A DNA stretch of 64,000 nucleotides. Origin: Streptomyces griseocarneus. GTDB taxonomy: Bacteria; Actinomycetota; Actinomycetes; Streptomycetales; Streptomycetaceae. This document shows, in pieces, positions 46,308-54,158 of this stretch; positions within the stretch are counted from its first letter, which is position 1; every line of letters starts with the position of its first letter. Where the stretch lies: the NCBI GenBank assembly GCA_003674045.1, contig PENC01000007.1, forward strand, positions 186,001-250,000. The letters run 5' to 3'. The translations under genes and the position numbers were made by a program. A model generated the notes under the pieces. It was not told where the DNA came from. It did no database searches and saw nothing but the letters and a program-made list of their open reading frames with translations.

Positions 46308-46913
46308 ATGGCCCGTGCACAGAATGCCGCTCTCGCCCGGGTGGCCGTGGTCGTGAGGGCACCCGCGCCACTCCTGTGGTGGCCGGGTCTGCTGAGCGCG
46401 GCGATCGGCGGTCTCGTCCCCGGCCTCACCGGCCGCCACATCGGCCTCCTCGCCGGTGCGGCCCTGTTCCTGATCGCGGCGGCGGTCGCCTTCTCCGTGC
46501 GCCGGAACCGCTACAAGGAGCTCGCCCGAGGCGTCTCCCGGGCGGGCAGGACCGTCTTTCTGCAGGACCGGCACGTGACGATCCGGAACTGGCGGCGCGC
46601 CCGCCGCTGGTGGCTGCTGCTCGCCTTCCTCGCCTCTGTCGGCTCGTCCTTCGCGGTGCCCTCGGCGGCCGGTCTCGCGCTGGCGGGTGCCGGCGCGGGC
46701 CTGTGGGCGAAGTCGATGTGGCTGGGCGGGCTGGAGCGCGGTACCGACACGCTGCTGTGGGTGCGTACGGAGTGGGCCAAGGCCAGCCCCGCGGGCAAGG
46801 CCGTGAGCGGCTACTTCGGCACCGGGCTCGCCGCGGGCGACGCGCTGCCGGGCGGCGGGCGGCGCCCCCGCCCGCGGGGCGTGCGCGGACGGGCGGTCAG
46901 CGCAGCGCGCTGA
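46308..46913 (+). CDS. Integral membrane protein, function unknown
   Basis: 201 residues from ATG 46308, with CAGGAGG eight bases upstream. Hydrophobic helices at about residues 20-35 (APLLWWPGLLSAAIGGLVPG), 42-62 (IGLLAGAALFLIAAAVAFSV) and 108-145 (WWLLLAFLASVGSSFAVPSAAGLALAGAGAGLW), with basic loops between. The C-terminus is Gly/Arg/Pro-rich. No family recognised. Its last 17 bases overlap the end of the convergent decarboxylase gene. Confidence 0.7.
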   Translation: MARAQNAALARVAVVVRAPAPLLWWPGLLSAAIGGLVPGLTGRHIGLLAGAALFLIAAAVAFSVRRNRYKELARGVSRAGRTVFLQDRHVTIRNWRRARRWWLLLAFLASVGSSFAVPSAAGLALAGAGAGLWAKSMWLGGLERGTDTLLWVRTEWAKASPAGKAVSGYFGTGLAAGDALPGGGRRPRPRGVRGRAVSAAR

Positions 46914-48192
46914 GCCCCGCCAGGTGCGCGGCACCGCTCTCGGCGACCAGTTCGCCGAGCGACTGCGGATCGCGCACCGTGGCGAACCGCGTGTGGCCTT
47001 CTGCGGACGCGTAGCCGTAAACCCCCGGACGGGGCAGAGAGTTGTACGCGAAGTGGTTCGAGAAGTAGTACGCGCCGGTGTCGAGCAGCGCCACATGGTC
47101 CCCGGGCTCCAACGGCGGCAGGGGCCGGTCCACCGCGACCAGGTCGCCCGCGAAACAGCAGGGCCCCGCGACCGTCTGCGGCACCGGCGCGCCCGTCTTC
47201 GGCCGCCCCTGCGCGTCATAGGCCCGTACCCGCAGCGGCCATGACTCGGGCGCGAACACCGTGCGCGTCGCGACCTGGGCGCCCGCGTGCGTGACGGCGA
47301 TGCGGCGGCCGCCCGCCGTCTTGGTGTACTCCACCCGGGCCAGTACCGCGCCGTTCTTGGCCAGGAGCGACCGGCCGAACTCCGTCACCAGCCCGTACCG
47401 CCCGTCGAACAGGCCCGGTGCGCCGGCCGCGAGCAGCCGCGCGTACTCCGTGAAGGTGGGTGCGACGGCGTCGGACGCGAAGTTGACGGGCAGTCCGCCG
47501 CCGATGTCCAGCGTCCGCACCCGTTGTTCGCCCGCCGCCCGGCCGATGTCCTCGGCCAGTTCGTAGACGGCCCGTACGCCGTCCGCGAGCAGCGCGGGAG
47601 GGCAGCCCTGCGAGCCGACGTGGGCGTGCAGCCGCGTCAGCCACGGCCGTTCGACGAAGGCGCGCACCAGCCACTCGCGCGCCCCCTCGTCGCGCAGTGC
47701 CACCCCGAACTTCGAGGTCTCCGTGGCCGTGCTCAGGGCCCCGATCGTCCCCGAACCGACCTGCGGATTCACCCGGATGCCCAGGGGCGGGGCCGCCGGG
47801 GACGCCGGGATCAGCCGGTCCAGGCGGGTGAGCTCCTCGCGGCTGTCGGCGTTCACCGCGATGCCGAGCGCGAGCGCCTCGCGGAGCTCGGCCACCGTCT
47901 TGGCGGGGGAGTCCAGCACGGTACGGTCCGGCGGCACGCCCGCCGTGCGCGCCAGCGCGAGCTCGCCCGGGCTGGCCACCTCGCAGCCGAGCCCTTCGTC
48001 GGCGAGCAGCCGCAGCACGGGGACGAGGGGGGCCGCCTTCACCGCGAACGTGTGCAGCGTCCCTTCCCGCGGGAACGCCGCGCGCAGTGCGTTCGCCGCG
48101 GCCCTGATCCCCCGCACGTCGAGCAGCCCGACCACGGGGTTGCCCTCCCGGACCACCCCCTGCCCCACGGCCGCCCGCACGGCTTCGTCCAT
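46897..48192 (-). CDS. LysA-like PLP-dependent decarboxylase
   Basis: 431 residues from ATG 48192 (MDEAVRAAVGQ), with GGAGGAAGGA ahead. Fold-type III, alanine-racemase-like barrel: PLP lysine in HTFAVKAAPLV, VASPGELALA, RVNPQVGSGTIGALSTATETSKFG, HAHVGSQG, phosphate loop DIGGGLPVNF, GRSLLAKNG, the catalytic Cys region GPCCFAGDLVAVDR, and GAYYFSNHFAYNSLPRP. This is the diaminopimelate/ornithine decarboxylase family, but substitutions in conserved strings make a housekeeping lysA unlikely; it may decarboxylate another amino acid. Divergent from the hut operon. Confidence 0.82.
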   Translation of the reverse strand: MDEAVRAAVGQGVVREGNPVVGLLDVRGIRAAANALRAAFPREGTLHTFAVKAAPLVPVLRLLADEGLGCEVASPGELALARTAGVPPDRTVLDSPAKTVAELREALALGIAVNADSREELTRLDRLIPASPAAPPLGIRVNPQVGSGTIGALSTATETSKFGVALRDEGAREWLVRAFVERPWLTRLHAHVGSQGCPPALLADGVRAVYELAEDIGRAAGEQRVRTLDIGGGLPVNFASDAVAPTFTEYARLLAAGAPGLFDGRYGLVTEFGRSLLAKNGAVLARVEYTKTAGGRRIAVTHAGAQVATRTVFAPESWPLRVRAYDAQGRPKTGAPVPQTVAGPCCFAGDLVAVDRPLPPLEPGDHVALLDTGAYYFSNHFAYNSLPRPGVYGYASAEGHTRFATVRDPQSLGELVAESGAAHLAGLSALR

Positions 48193-48259
48193 GGGTTCCT
48201 TCCTCCCCAGCCGGGTGCTTCTTTTAACCGGGCCGCGCAAGAGGTGCGGCCCTCAGCTG

Positions 48260-48293
48260 TTGACTGGGGCTATTCACTGCACCAGGATGTGAA
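48260..48293 (+). promoter_or_regulatory. hut operon promoter with overlapping inverted repeat
   Basis: TTGACT (48260-48265), 17 bases, CAGGAT (48283-48288). TTCAC (48273-48277) and GTGAA (48289-48293) form an inverted repeat across the -10, a plausible repressor site. The hutU start is 33 bases downstream. Confidence 0.5.
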
Positions 48294-48325
48294 GTGTTCT
48301 ATTCATAGCCAGGGAGGCAGGGCCC

Positions 48326-49990
48326 ATGTCCGGACCGCGACCCGTCCGAGCACCGCGAGGCACAGAGCTGAGCGCCCAGGGATGGCAGCAGGAGGCCGCC
48401 CTGCGCATGCTCCAGAACAACCTCGACCCCGAGGTCGCCGAGCACCCGGACAAGCTGGTCGTCTACGGCGGCACCGGCAAGGCCGCCCGTGACTGGCGCT
48501 CCTTCGACGCCATGGTCCGCACCCTGCAGACGCTCAAGCAGGACGAGACGATGCTCGTCCAGTCCGGCCGCCCGGTCGGCGTGATGCAGACGCACGAGTG
48601 GGCCCCGCGCGTCCTCATCGCCAACTCCAACCTCGTCGGCGACTGGGCCAACTGGGAGGAGTTCCGCCGCCTGGAGGCGCTCGGCCTCACCATGTACGGC
48701 CAGATGACGGCCGGTTCCTGGATCTACATCGGCACCCAGGGCATCCTCCAGGGCACGTACGAGACGTTCGCCGCCGTCGCCGCCAAGAAGTTCGGCGGCA
48801 CCCTCGCCGGCACGATCACGCTCACCGCGGGCCTCGGCGGCATGGGCGGCGCCCAGCCGCTCGCCGTCACCATGAACGACGGCGTCGCCATCTGCATCGA
48901 CTGCGACCCGCGCGCGATCGAGCGCCGCATCGAGCACCGCTACCTCGACGTCAAGGCCGACTCCCTCGACCACGCGCTCCAGCTCGCGGTCGAGGCCCGC
49001 GACGCCCGCCGCCCGCTGTCGATCGGCGTCCTGGGCAACGCGGCCGAGCTCGTGCCGCAGCTGCTCGCGATGAACGCCCCCATCGACATCGTCACGGACC
49101 AGACCAGCGCCCACGACCCGCTGGCCTATCTGCCGGTCGGCGTCGACTTCGACGACATGGCCGCCTACGCGGCCGAGAAGCCCGCCGACTTCACCACGCG
49201 CGCCCGCGAGTCGATGGCCCGGCACGTCGAGGCCATGGTCGGCTTCCTGGACGCCGGTGCCGAGGTCTTCGACTACGGCAACTCCATCCGCGGCGAGGCC
49301 AAGCTCGCGGGCTACGACCGGGCGTTCGCCTTCCCCGGCTTCGTCCCCGCCTACATCCGCCCCCTGTTCTGCGAGGGCAAGGGCCCCTTCCGCTGGGCGG
49401 CGCTCTCCGGCGACCCGAAGGACATCCACAAGACGGACAAGGCGATCCTCGACCTCTTCCCCGAGAACGAGTCCCTCGCGCGCTGGATCAAGATGGCCGG
49501 CGAGCGCGTCCACTTCCAGGGCCTCCCGGCCCGCATCTGCTGGCTCGGCTACGGCGAGCGCGACCGCGCGGGCGAGCGCTTCAACGACATGGTCGCGAGC
49601 GGCGAGCTGGCCGCGCCGCTCGTCATCGGCCGCGACCACCTCGACTGCGGCTCCGTGGCCTCCCCCTACCGCGAGACCGAGGCCATGCTCGACGGCTCCG
49701 ACGCCATCGCGGACTGGCCCCTGCTGAACGCCATGGTCAACGTGGCTTCCGGCGCCTCCTGGGTCTCCCTCCACCACGGCGGCGGCGTCGGCATGGGCCG
49801 CTCCATCCACGCGGGCCAGGTCACGGTCGCCGACGGCACCCCGCTCGCGGGCGAGAAGATCCGCCGCGTCCTGACGAACGACCCGGGCATGGGCGTGATC
49901 CGCCACGTCGACGCGGGCTACGACATCGCGGACTCCGTGGCGGAGTCCCGCGGGGTGCGCATCCCCATGCGCGAGGGTGACCAGGCGTGA
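48326..49990 (+). CDS. hutU: Urocanate hydratase
   Basis: 554 residues from ATG 48326, with GGGAGGCAG ahead. Adds water to urocanate to give imidazolone propionate, the second step of histidine breakdown, using tightly bound NAD. Visible: LVVYGGTGKAARDW near the start, NAD-binding loop TAGLGGMGGAQPLA, EDGV-like NDGVAICIDCD, DQTSAHDPLAYLP, the active-site Cys in GLPARICWLGYGERDRAG, and C-terminal HHGGGVGMG. Full length. First gene of the operon; hutH for the first step is not in the window. Its stop overlaps the next GTG. Confidence 0.98.
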   Translation: MSGPRPVRAPRGTELSAQGWQQEAALRMLQNNLDPEVAEHPDKLVVYGGTGKAARDWRSFDAMVRTLQTLKQDETMLVQSGRPVGVMQTHEWAPRVLIANSNLVGDWANWEEFRRLEALGLTMYGQMTAGSWIYIGTQGILQGTYETFAAVAAKKFGGTLAGTITLTAGLGGMGGAQPLAVTMNDGVAICIDCDPRAIERRIEHRYLDVKADSLDHALQLAVEARDARRPLSIGVLGNAAELVPQLLAMNAPIDIVTDQTSAHDPLAYLPVGVDFDDMAAYAAEKPADFTTRARESMARHVEAMVGFLDAGAEVFDYGNSIRGEAKLAGYDRAFAFPGFVPAYIRPLFCEGKGPFRWAALSGDPKDIHKTDKAILDLFPENESLARWIKMAGERVHFQGLPARICWLGYGERDRAGERFNDMVASGELAAPLVIGRDHLDCGSVASPYRETEAMLDGSDAIADWPLLNAMVNVASGASWVSLHHGGGVGMGRSIHAGQVTVADGTPLAGEKIRRVLTNDPGMGVIRHVDAGYDIADSVAESRGVRIPMREGDQA

Positions 49991-51342
49991 CCGCCGGCAA
50001 CCGGGGCTCCGCCCCGGACCCCGATGGGGCCGAAGGCCCCTTTAGGGGCGCGGGGAACTGCGCGACCGGCCCCCACCGGCCCGCGGCCGGGCACGAGACG
50101 GAACCCACCCCTGCCGTATCCGCACCCTCCTTCCAAGAGATGTGGCGCGACCTCGCGCCGATCGGCCGCAACGCGGCCTCCGGCGGCTACCGCCGCTACG
50201 CCTGGACGGAAGCCGACACCGACTGCCGCACATGGTTCGAGGCCCAGGCGCGGACACGCGGCCTCGCCTACGAGGTCGACCGCAACGGCAACCAGTGGGC
50301 GTGGCTCGGCGACCCGGCGGGCGGCGACGCCGTCGTGACCGGGTCGCACCTGGACTCCGTCCCCGACGGCGGCGCCTTCGACGGCCCCCTCGGCGTCGTG
50401 TCGTCCTTCGCCGCTCTGGACGAGCTGCGTGCCCGCGGCGCGCGGCTCGCCCGCCCTCTCGCCATCGTCAACTTCGGCGACGAGGAAGGCGCCCGCTTCG
50501 GCCTCGCCTGCGTAGGCTCCCGGCTGACCGCCGGACAGCTCACCGTCGAGGCGGCCCACGCGCTCCGTGACGCCGACGGGATCAGCCTCCCGCAGGCCAT
50601 GGAACGTGCCGGGTACGACCCCGGGGGCATCGGCGCCGACCCCGAGCGGCTCGCCCGCATCGGCGCGTTCGTCGAACTGCACGTCGAACAGGGCCGAGCC
50701 CTCGCCGACACCCCGCACGCAGTGGGCATCGCGTCGGCGATCTGGCCGCACGGCCGCTGGCGGTTCGACTTCCACGGCGAGGCCAACCACGCCGGCACGA
50801 CCCGCATCGAGGACCGCCGCGACCCGATGCTCACTTACGCCAACACCGTGCTCGCCGCCCGGAAGAAGGCCCGCCTCGCCGGTGCCCTCGCCACTTTCGG
50901 CAAGGTCGCCGTCGAGCCGAACGGCGTGAACGCGATCCCGTCCCTCGTCCGCGGCTGGCTGGACTCCCGCGCCGCCGATCAGCACACCCTCGACGAGGTG
51001 ATCGCCGAGATCGAGCGGGCGGCCGTGGAGCGCGGCGAGCGCGACGGCGTCGACGTGCGGGTCACCCGTGAGTCCTTCACCCCTGTCGTCGAGTTCGAAC
51101 ACACTCTGCGCGACGAGCTCGGCCGGATCCTCGGCAAGGGCGGCCGGGCGGACGTCCCCGTTCTCGGTACGGGAGCGGGACACGACGCCGGAATCCTCTC
51201 CGGAGCCGTCCCGACCGCCATGCTGTTCGTACGCAATCCCACAGGCGTCTCCCACTCGCCCGCCGAGACGGCGGCGGAGGACGACTGCCTGGCCGGGGTG
51301 ACCGCACTCGCCGACGTACTGGAGGGCCTGGCGTGTCGCTGA
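49987..51342 (+). CDS. M20-family amidohydrolase (AllC-like), hut operon
   Basis: 451 residues from GTG 49987, overlapping the hutU stop. Zinc hydrolase of the allantoate amidohydrolase / N-carbamoyl-amino-acid hydrolase group: GSHLDSVPDGGAFDGPLGV (His, Asp ligands), NFGDEEGARFG (Glu), ELHVEQGRAL, ANHAGTT, and C-terminal NPTGVSHSPAE (His). Residues about 5-40 are the translation of a GC hairpin plus dispersed repeat A (RGSAPDPDG... RGAGNCATGPHRPAAG), and the conserved protein starts only at SFQEMWRDLAPIGR. ATG 50141 could be a start, but lacks a spaced ribosome site. Placed between hutU and hutF, it is the candidate for the otherwise missing N-formylglutamate hydrolysis. Confidence 0.88.
   Translation: MTAGNRGSAPDPDGAEGPFRGAGNCATGPHRPAAGHETEPTPAVSAPSFQEMWRDLAPIGRNAASGGYRRYAWTEADTDCRTWFEAQARTRGLAYEVDRNGNQWAWLGDPAGGDAVVTGSHLDSVPDGGAFDGPLGVVSSFAALDELRARGARLARPLAIVNFGDEEGARFGLACVGSRLTAGQLTVEAAHALRDADGISLPQAMERAGYDPGGIGADPERLARIGAFVELHVEQGRALADTPHAVGIASAIWPHGRWRFDFHGEANHAGTTRIEDRRDPMLTYANTVLAARKKARLAGALATFGKVAVEPNGVNAIPSLVRGWLDSRAADQHTLDEVIAEIERAAVERGERDGVDVRVTRESFTPVVEFEHTLRDELGRILGKGGRADVPVLGTGAGHDAGILSGAVPTAMLFVRNPTGVSHSPAETAAEDDCLAGVTALADVLEGLACR
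50001..50100 (+). repeat. Dispersed repeat A, copy 10, inside coding sequence
   Basis: CCGGGGCTCCGCCCCGG hairpin (50001-50017) followed by the plus-strand core (50044-50063) and tail to about 50100. It occupies codons near the start of the M20 amidohydrolase and keeps the frame open. Confidence 0.8.
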
Positions 51343-52760
51343 CGAGGCAGACCTACTGGGCGGAGCACGCCCTCCTCGACACCGGGGTCGAATCCGGCGT
51401 CGTGGTGGAGACCGGCGACGACGGCCGGATCGCGGCCGTGCGCCGGGACGTCGCCGCCCCGCCGACCGGTGCCGTGACCCTGCGCGGGCTCACTTTGCCG
51501 GGGTTCGCGAACAGCCATAGTCATGCTTTTCATCGGGCTCTACGTGGCTTTGTGCAGGCGGCGCCCAGCTCCGTCCTACCCGGATTCGCGAACACACACA
51601 GTCACGCCGGATCACCCCCGCCTGCGCGGGGAATGGGCTGGGCGCCAGAATCATTCTGGACTTGGCGCGAAGTTATGTATGGAGTTGCCGAAAAACTCAC
51701 CCCCGAGAGCTACTTCGAGCTCGCCCGCGCCACCTACGCCGAGATGGCCCTCGCCGGGATCACCGCGGTGGGCGAGTTCCACTACCTCCACCACGGCCCC
51801 GGCGGCACGCGCTACGACGACCCCAACGCCATGGGCGAGGCCCTGATCGCGGCCGCCGCCGACGCGGGCATCCGCATCACCCTCCTCGACACCTGCTATC
51901 TCTCCTCCGGCTTCGGCGCCGAACCCAGCGCCCACCAGCTCCGCTTCAGCGACGGCACCGCCGAGGAGTGGGCCGGGCGCGCCGCCGCGCTCAAGGGCGA
52001 CGAGAACACCCGCATCGGCGCCGCGATCCACTCCGTGCGCGCCGTGCCCGCCGACCAGCTGGCCGGTGTCGCCGACTGGGCACGGGAGCGCGAGGCCCCG
52101 CTGCACGTCCACCTCTCCGAGCAAACCGCGGAGAACGACGCCTGCGTCGAGGCCTACGGCTTCACCCCCACCGCGCTGCTGGCCGACCACGGTGTCCTCG
52201 GGGAGCGCACCACGGCCGTCCACGCCACCCATCTCGCCCCCGGTGACATCCGCCTCCTCGGCACCTCGCGCACCGGCGTCTGCATGTGCCCGACCACCGA
52301 ACGGGACCTGGCCGACGGCATCGGCCCCGCCCGGGGGCTCCAGCACGCGGGCTCGCCCCTGTCGCTCGGCAGCGACAGCCACGCCGTGATCGACATGATG
52401 GAGGAGGCGCGGGCCATGGAGCTGGACGAGCGGCTGCGCACCCACACCCGGGGCCACTGGACGGCCGCCCAGCTGCTGCGCGCCGCCACTGCCGACGGCC
52501 ACGCGGCCCTCGGCTGGGACGAGGCGGGGGCCATCCGGCCCGGCGCCCTCGCCGACCTCACGACGATCGCGCTGGACTCGGTGCGCACCGCGGGCGCGCC
52601 GCCCCGGCTCGCCGCCGAGGCGGCCGTATTCGCGGCGACGAGCGCGGACGTCCGGGACACCGTCGTCGGCGGGCGTCACATCGTGCGTGACGGGCGGCAC
52701 CAGCTGGTGCAGGACGTGGCAGGCGCGCTCGCCGCGTCGATCGCGCCCCTGCACGACTGA
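51333..52760 (+). CDS. hutF: Formimidoylglutamate deiminase with an internal insert
   Basis: 475 residues from GTG 51333, overlapping the previous stop by ten bases. Amidohydrolase converting N-formimidoyl-glutamate to N-formyl-glutamate and ammonia. First metal motif HSHAFH (62-67); others HLSEQTAEND (His), HATHLAPGD (His), and SLGSDSHAV (Asp). Family members, as I remember them, run directly from the RALRGxVQ strand into FWTWRE; here about 29 extra residues (roughly 77-105) intervene, including a second PGFANTHSHAG. The region 51492-51708 uses AT-ending codons outside the insert. The enzyme could still fold if the insert is a surface loop, but activity is uncertain. Confidence 0.85.
   Translation: MSLTRQTYWAEHALLDTGVESGVVVETGDDGRIAAVRRDVAAPPTGAVTLRGLTLPGFANSHSHAFHRALRGFVQAAPSSVLPGFANTHSHAGSPPPARGMGWAPESFWTWREVMYGVAEKLTPESYFELARATYAEMALAGITAVGEFHYLHHGPGGTRYDDPNAMGEALIAAAADAGIRITLLDTCYLSSGFGAEPSAHQLRFSDGTAEEWAGRAAALKGDENTRIGAAIHSVRAVPADQLAGVADWAREREAPLHVHLSEQTAENDACVEAYGFTPTALLADHGVLGERTTAVHATHLAPGDIRLLGTSRTGVCMCPTTERDLADGIGPARGLQHAGSPLSLGSDSHAVIDMMEEARAMELDERLRTHTRGHWTAAQLLRAATADGHAALGWDEAGAIRPGALADLTTIALDSVRTAGAPPRLAAEAAVFAATSADVRDTVVGGRHIVRDGRHQLVQDVAGALAASIAPLHD
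51560..51646. other. 87-bp inverted-repeat-bounded insert in hutF
   Basis: GGCGCCCAGC (51560-51569) and its perfect complement GCTGGGCGCC (51637-51646) bound a segment of exactly 29 codons. Inside, 51579-51608 matches 51498-51527 of the same gene at 23 of 30 bases (both encode PGFAN-S/T-HSHA). I see no target-site duplication. Confidence 0.75.
51609..51632 (-). repeat. Solitary CRISPR-repeat-like sequence in hutF
   Basis: Reads GGATCACCCCCGCC then TGCGCGGGGA on the plus strand, with a 6-bp stem (CCCCGC 51616-51621, GCGGGG 51626-51631) and a 4-base loop. This is the form of type I-E repeats common in Streptomyces (given from memory), lacking the last bases. Only one copy occurs, so it is not an array. 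Confidence 0.5.
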
Positions 52761-52779
52761 CGCACCGTCCGTCCCCGGA

Positions 52780-52855
52780 CGCCGGACGGGCTGGGCGTGC
52801 CCGCCACGGCCCACAACCTGTGGGCACATCAGCCCGTCCGGCGTTTGAGGACAAG
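52780..52855 (+). terminator. Hairpin and dispersed repeat between hutF and hutI
   Basis: CGCCGGACGGGCTG (52780-52793) pairs with CAGCCCGTCCGGCG (52830-52843), inner stem GCCCACA/TGTGGGC, followed by TTTGAGGACAAGC. The right arm plus TTTGAGGAC is a motif I know to be widespread in Streptomyces intergenic DNA. It may attenuate between hutF and hutI. Confidence 0.65.
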
Positions 52856-52966
52856 CCGCGTAGCCGCTTCGGGGGTCCGGGGGTCTCCCCCGGCAACGAC
52901 AACGGACCCGCACTCGACAACGCACGCACGCCACGACCACCCCGCAGCCGAAGGAGCCGGACGCCC

Positions 52967-54136
52967 ATGGCGACCACGGTGATCACCAACATCAGCAGCC
53001 TCGTCACCAACGACCCCTCCCTCGGCGAAGGTCCGCTCGGACTGATCCAGGACGCGGCCGTCGTCGTCGACGGCGACCGCGTCGCCTGGGTCGGTGCGTC
53101 AAGCAAAGCACCCGCCACTGACAACCGGGTCGACGCCGAGGGCCGCGCGGCCCTCCCCGGCTTCGTCGACTCCCACTCCCACCTGGTCTTCGCGGGCGAC
53201 CGCACGGCCGAGTTCAACGCCCGTATGTCCGGGCAGAGCTACAGCGCGGGCGGCATCCGCACCACCGTCGCCGCGACCCGCGCCGCCACCGACGAGGCGC
53301 TGGAGGCCAACCTCGTCCGCCACATACGCGAGGCGCTGCGCCAGGGCACCACCACCCTGGAGACCAAGTCCGGTTACGGGCTCACCGTCGAGGACGAGGC
53401 CCGCGCCCTGCGGATCGCCGCCGCCCACACCGACGAGGTCACCTACCTCGGCGCCCACATCGTCTCCCCGGACTACGCGGACGATCCCGCCGCGTACGTC
53501 GAGCTGGTCACCGGCGCGATGCTCGACGCGTGCGCCCCGCACGCGCGCTGGGTCGACGTCTTCTGCGAGCGGGGGGCCTTCGACGGGGACCAGGCCCGGA
53601 CGATCCTCACCGCGGGTGCCGCCCGCGGGCTGATCCCGCGCGTCCACGCCAACCAGCTCACCTACGGGCCCGGCGTGCAGCTCGCCGTCGAGCTGGGCGC
53701 GGCCTCCGCCGACCACTGCACCCACCTCACCGACGCCGACGTGGACGCGCTCGCGGGCGGCGACACCGTGGCGACGCTGCTGCCCGGTGCGGAGTTCTCC
53801 ACGCGCGCCCAGTGGCCCGACGCGCGCCGTCTGCTCGACGCGGGTGCCACGGTCGCCCTCAGCACGGACTGCAACCCCGGCTCGTCCTACACCAGTTCCA
53901 TGCCCTTCTGCGTCGCCCTGGCGGTGCGGGACATGGGCATGACCCCGGACGAGGCGGTGTGGTCCGCGACGGCGGGCGGCGCTGCGGCGCTGCGCCGCGA
54001 CGACATCGGCCGGATCGCCCCGGGCGCGCTCGCCGACCTCGCGCTCCTCGACGCCCCGTCGCACGTCCACCTCGCGTACCGGCCCGGCGTCCCGCTGGTC
54101 TCGGCGGTCTGGCGGCGCGGCGTACGCGAGGTCTGA
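52967..54136 (+). CDS. hutI: Imidazolonepropionase
   Basis: 389 residues from ATG 52967, with GAAGGAGCC ahead. Opens the imidazolone ring to give N-formimidoyl-glutamate, the third step of histidine breakdown. Metal ligands in FVDSHSHLVFAG and VHANQLT, with NAHC-like DHCTHLTDAD and LSTDCNPGSS (Asp). SGYGLTVEDE and GQSYSAGGIRTTV are also family features. Separated from hutF by 206 bases with a hairpin, so it may have its own expression level. Confidence 0.97.
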   Translation: MATTVITNISSLVTNDPSLGEGPLGLIQDAAVVVDGDRVAWVGASSKAPATDNRVDAEGRAALPGFVDSHSHLVFAGDRTAEFNARMSGQSYSAGGIRTTVAATRAATDEALEANLVRHIREALRQGTTTLETKSGYGLTVEDEARALRIAAAHTDEVTYLGAHIVSPDYADDPAAYVELVTGAMLDACAPHARWVDVFCERGAFDGDQARTILTAGAARGLIPRVHANQLTYGPGVQLAVELGAASADHCTHLTDADVDALAGGDTVATLLPGAEFSTRAQWPDARRLLDAGATVALSTDCNPGSSYTSSMPFCVALAVRDMGMTPDEAVWSATAGGAAALRRDDIGRIAPGALADLALLDAPSHVHLAYRPGVPLVSAVWRRGVREV

Positions 54137-54158
54137 CCGGGGCCGGACGGGGCTCGTC

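Noticed and set aside
51609..51632. A CRISPR array
   Set aside because: Only one repeat-like unit exists, with no second repeat within 100 bases on either side and no cas gene in the window. Kept as a solitary sequence only.
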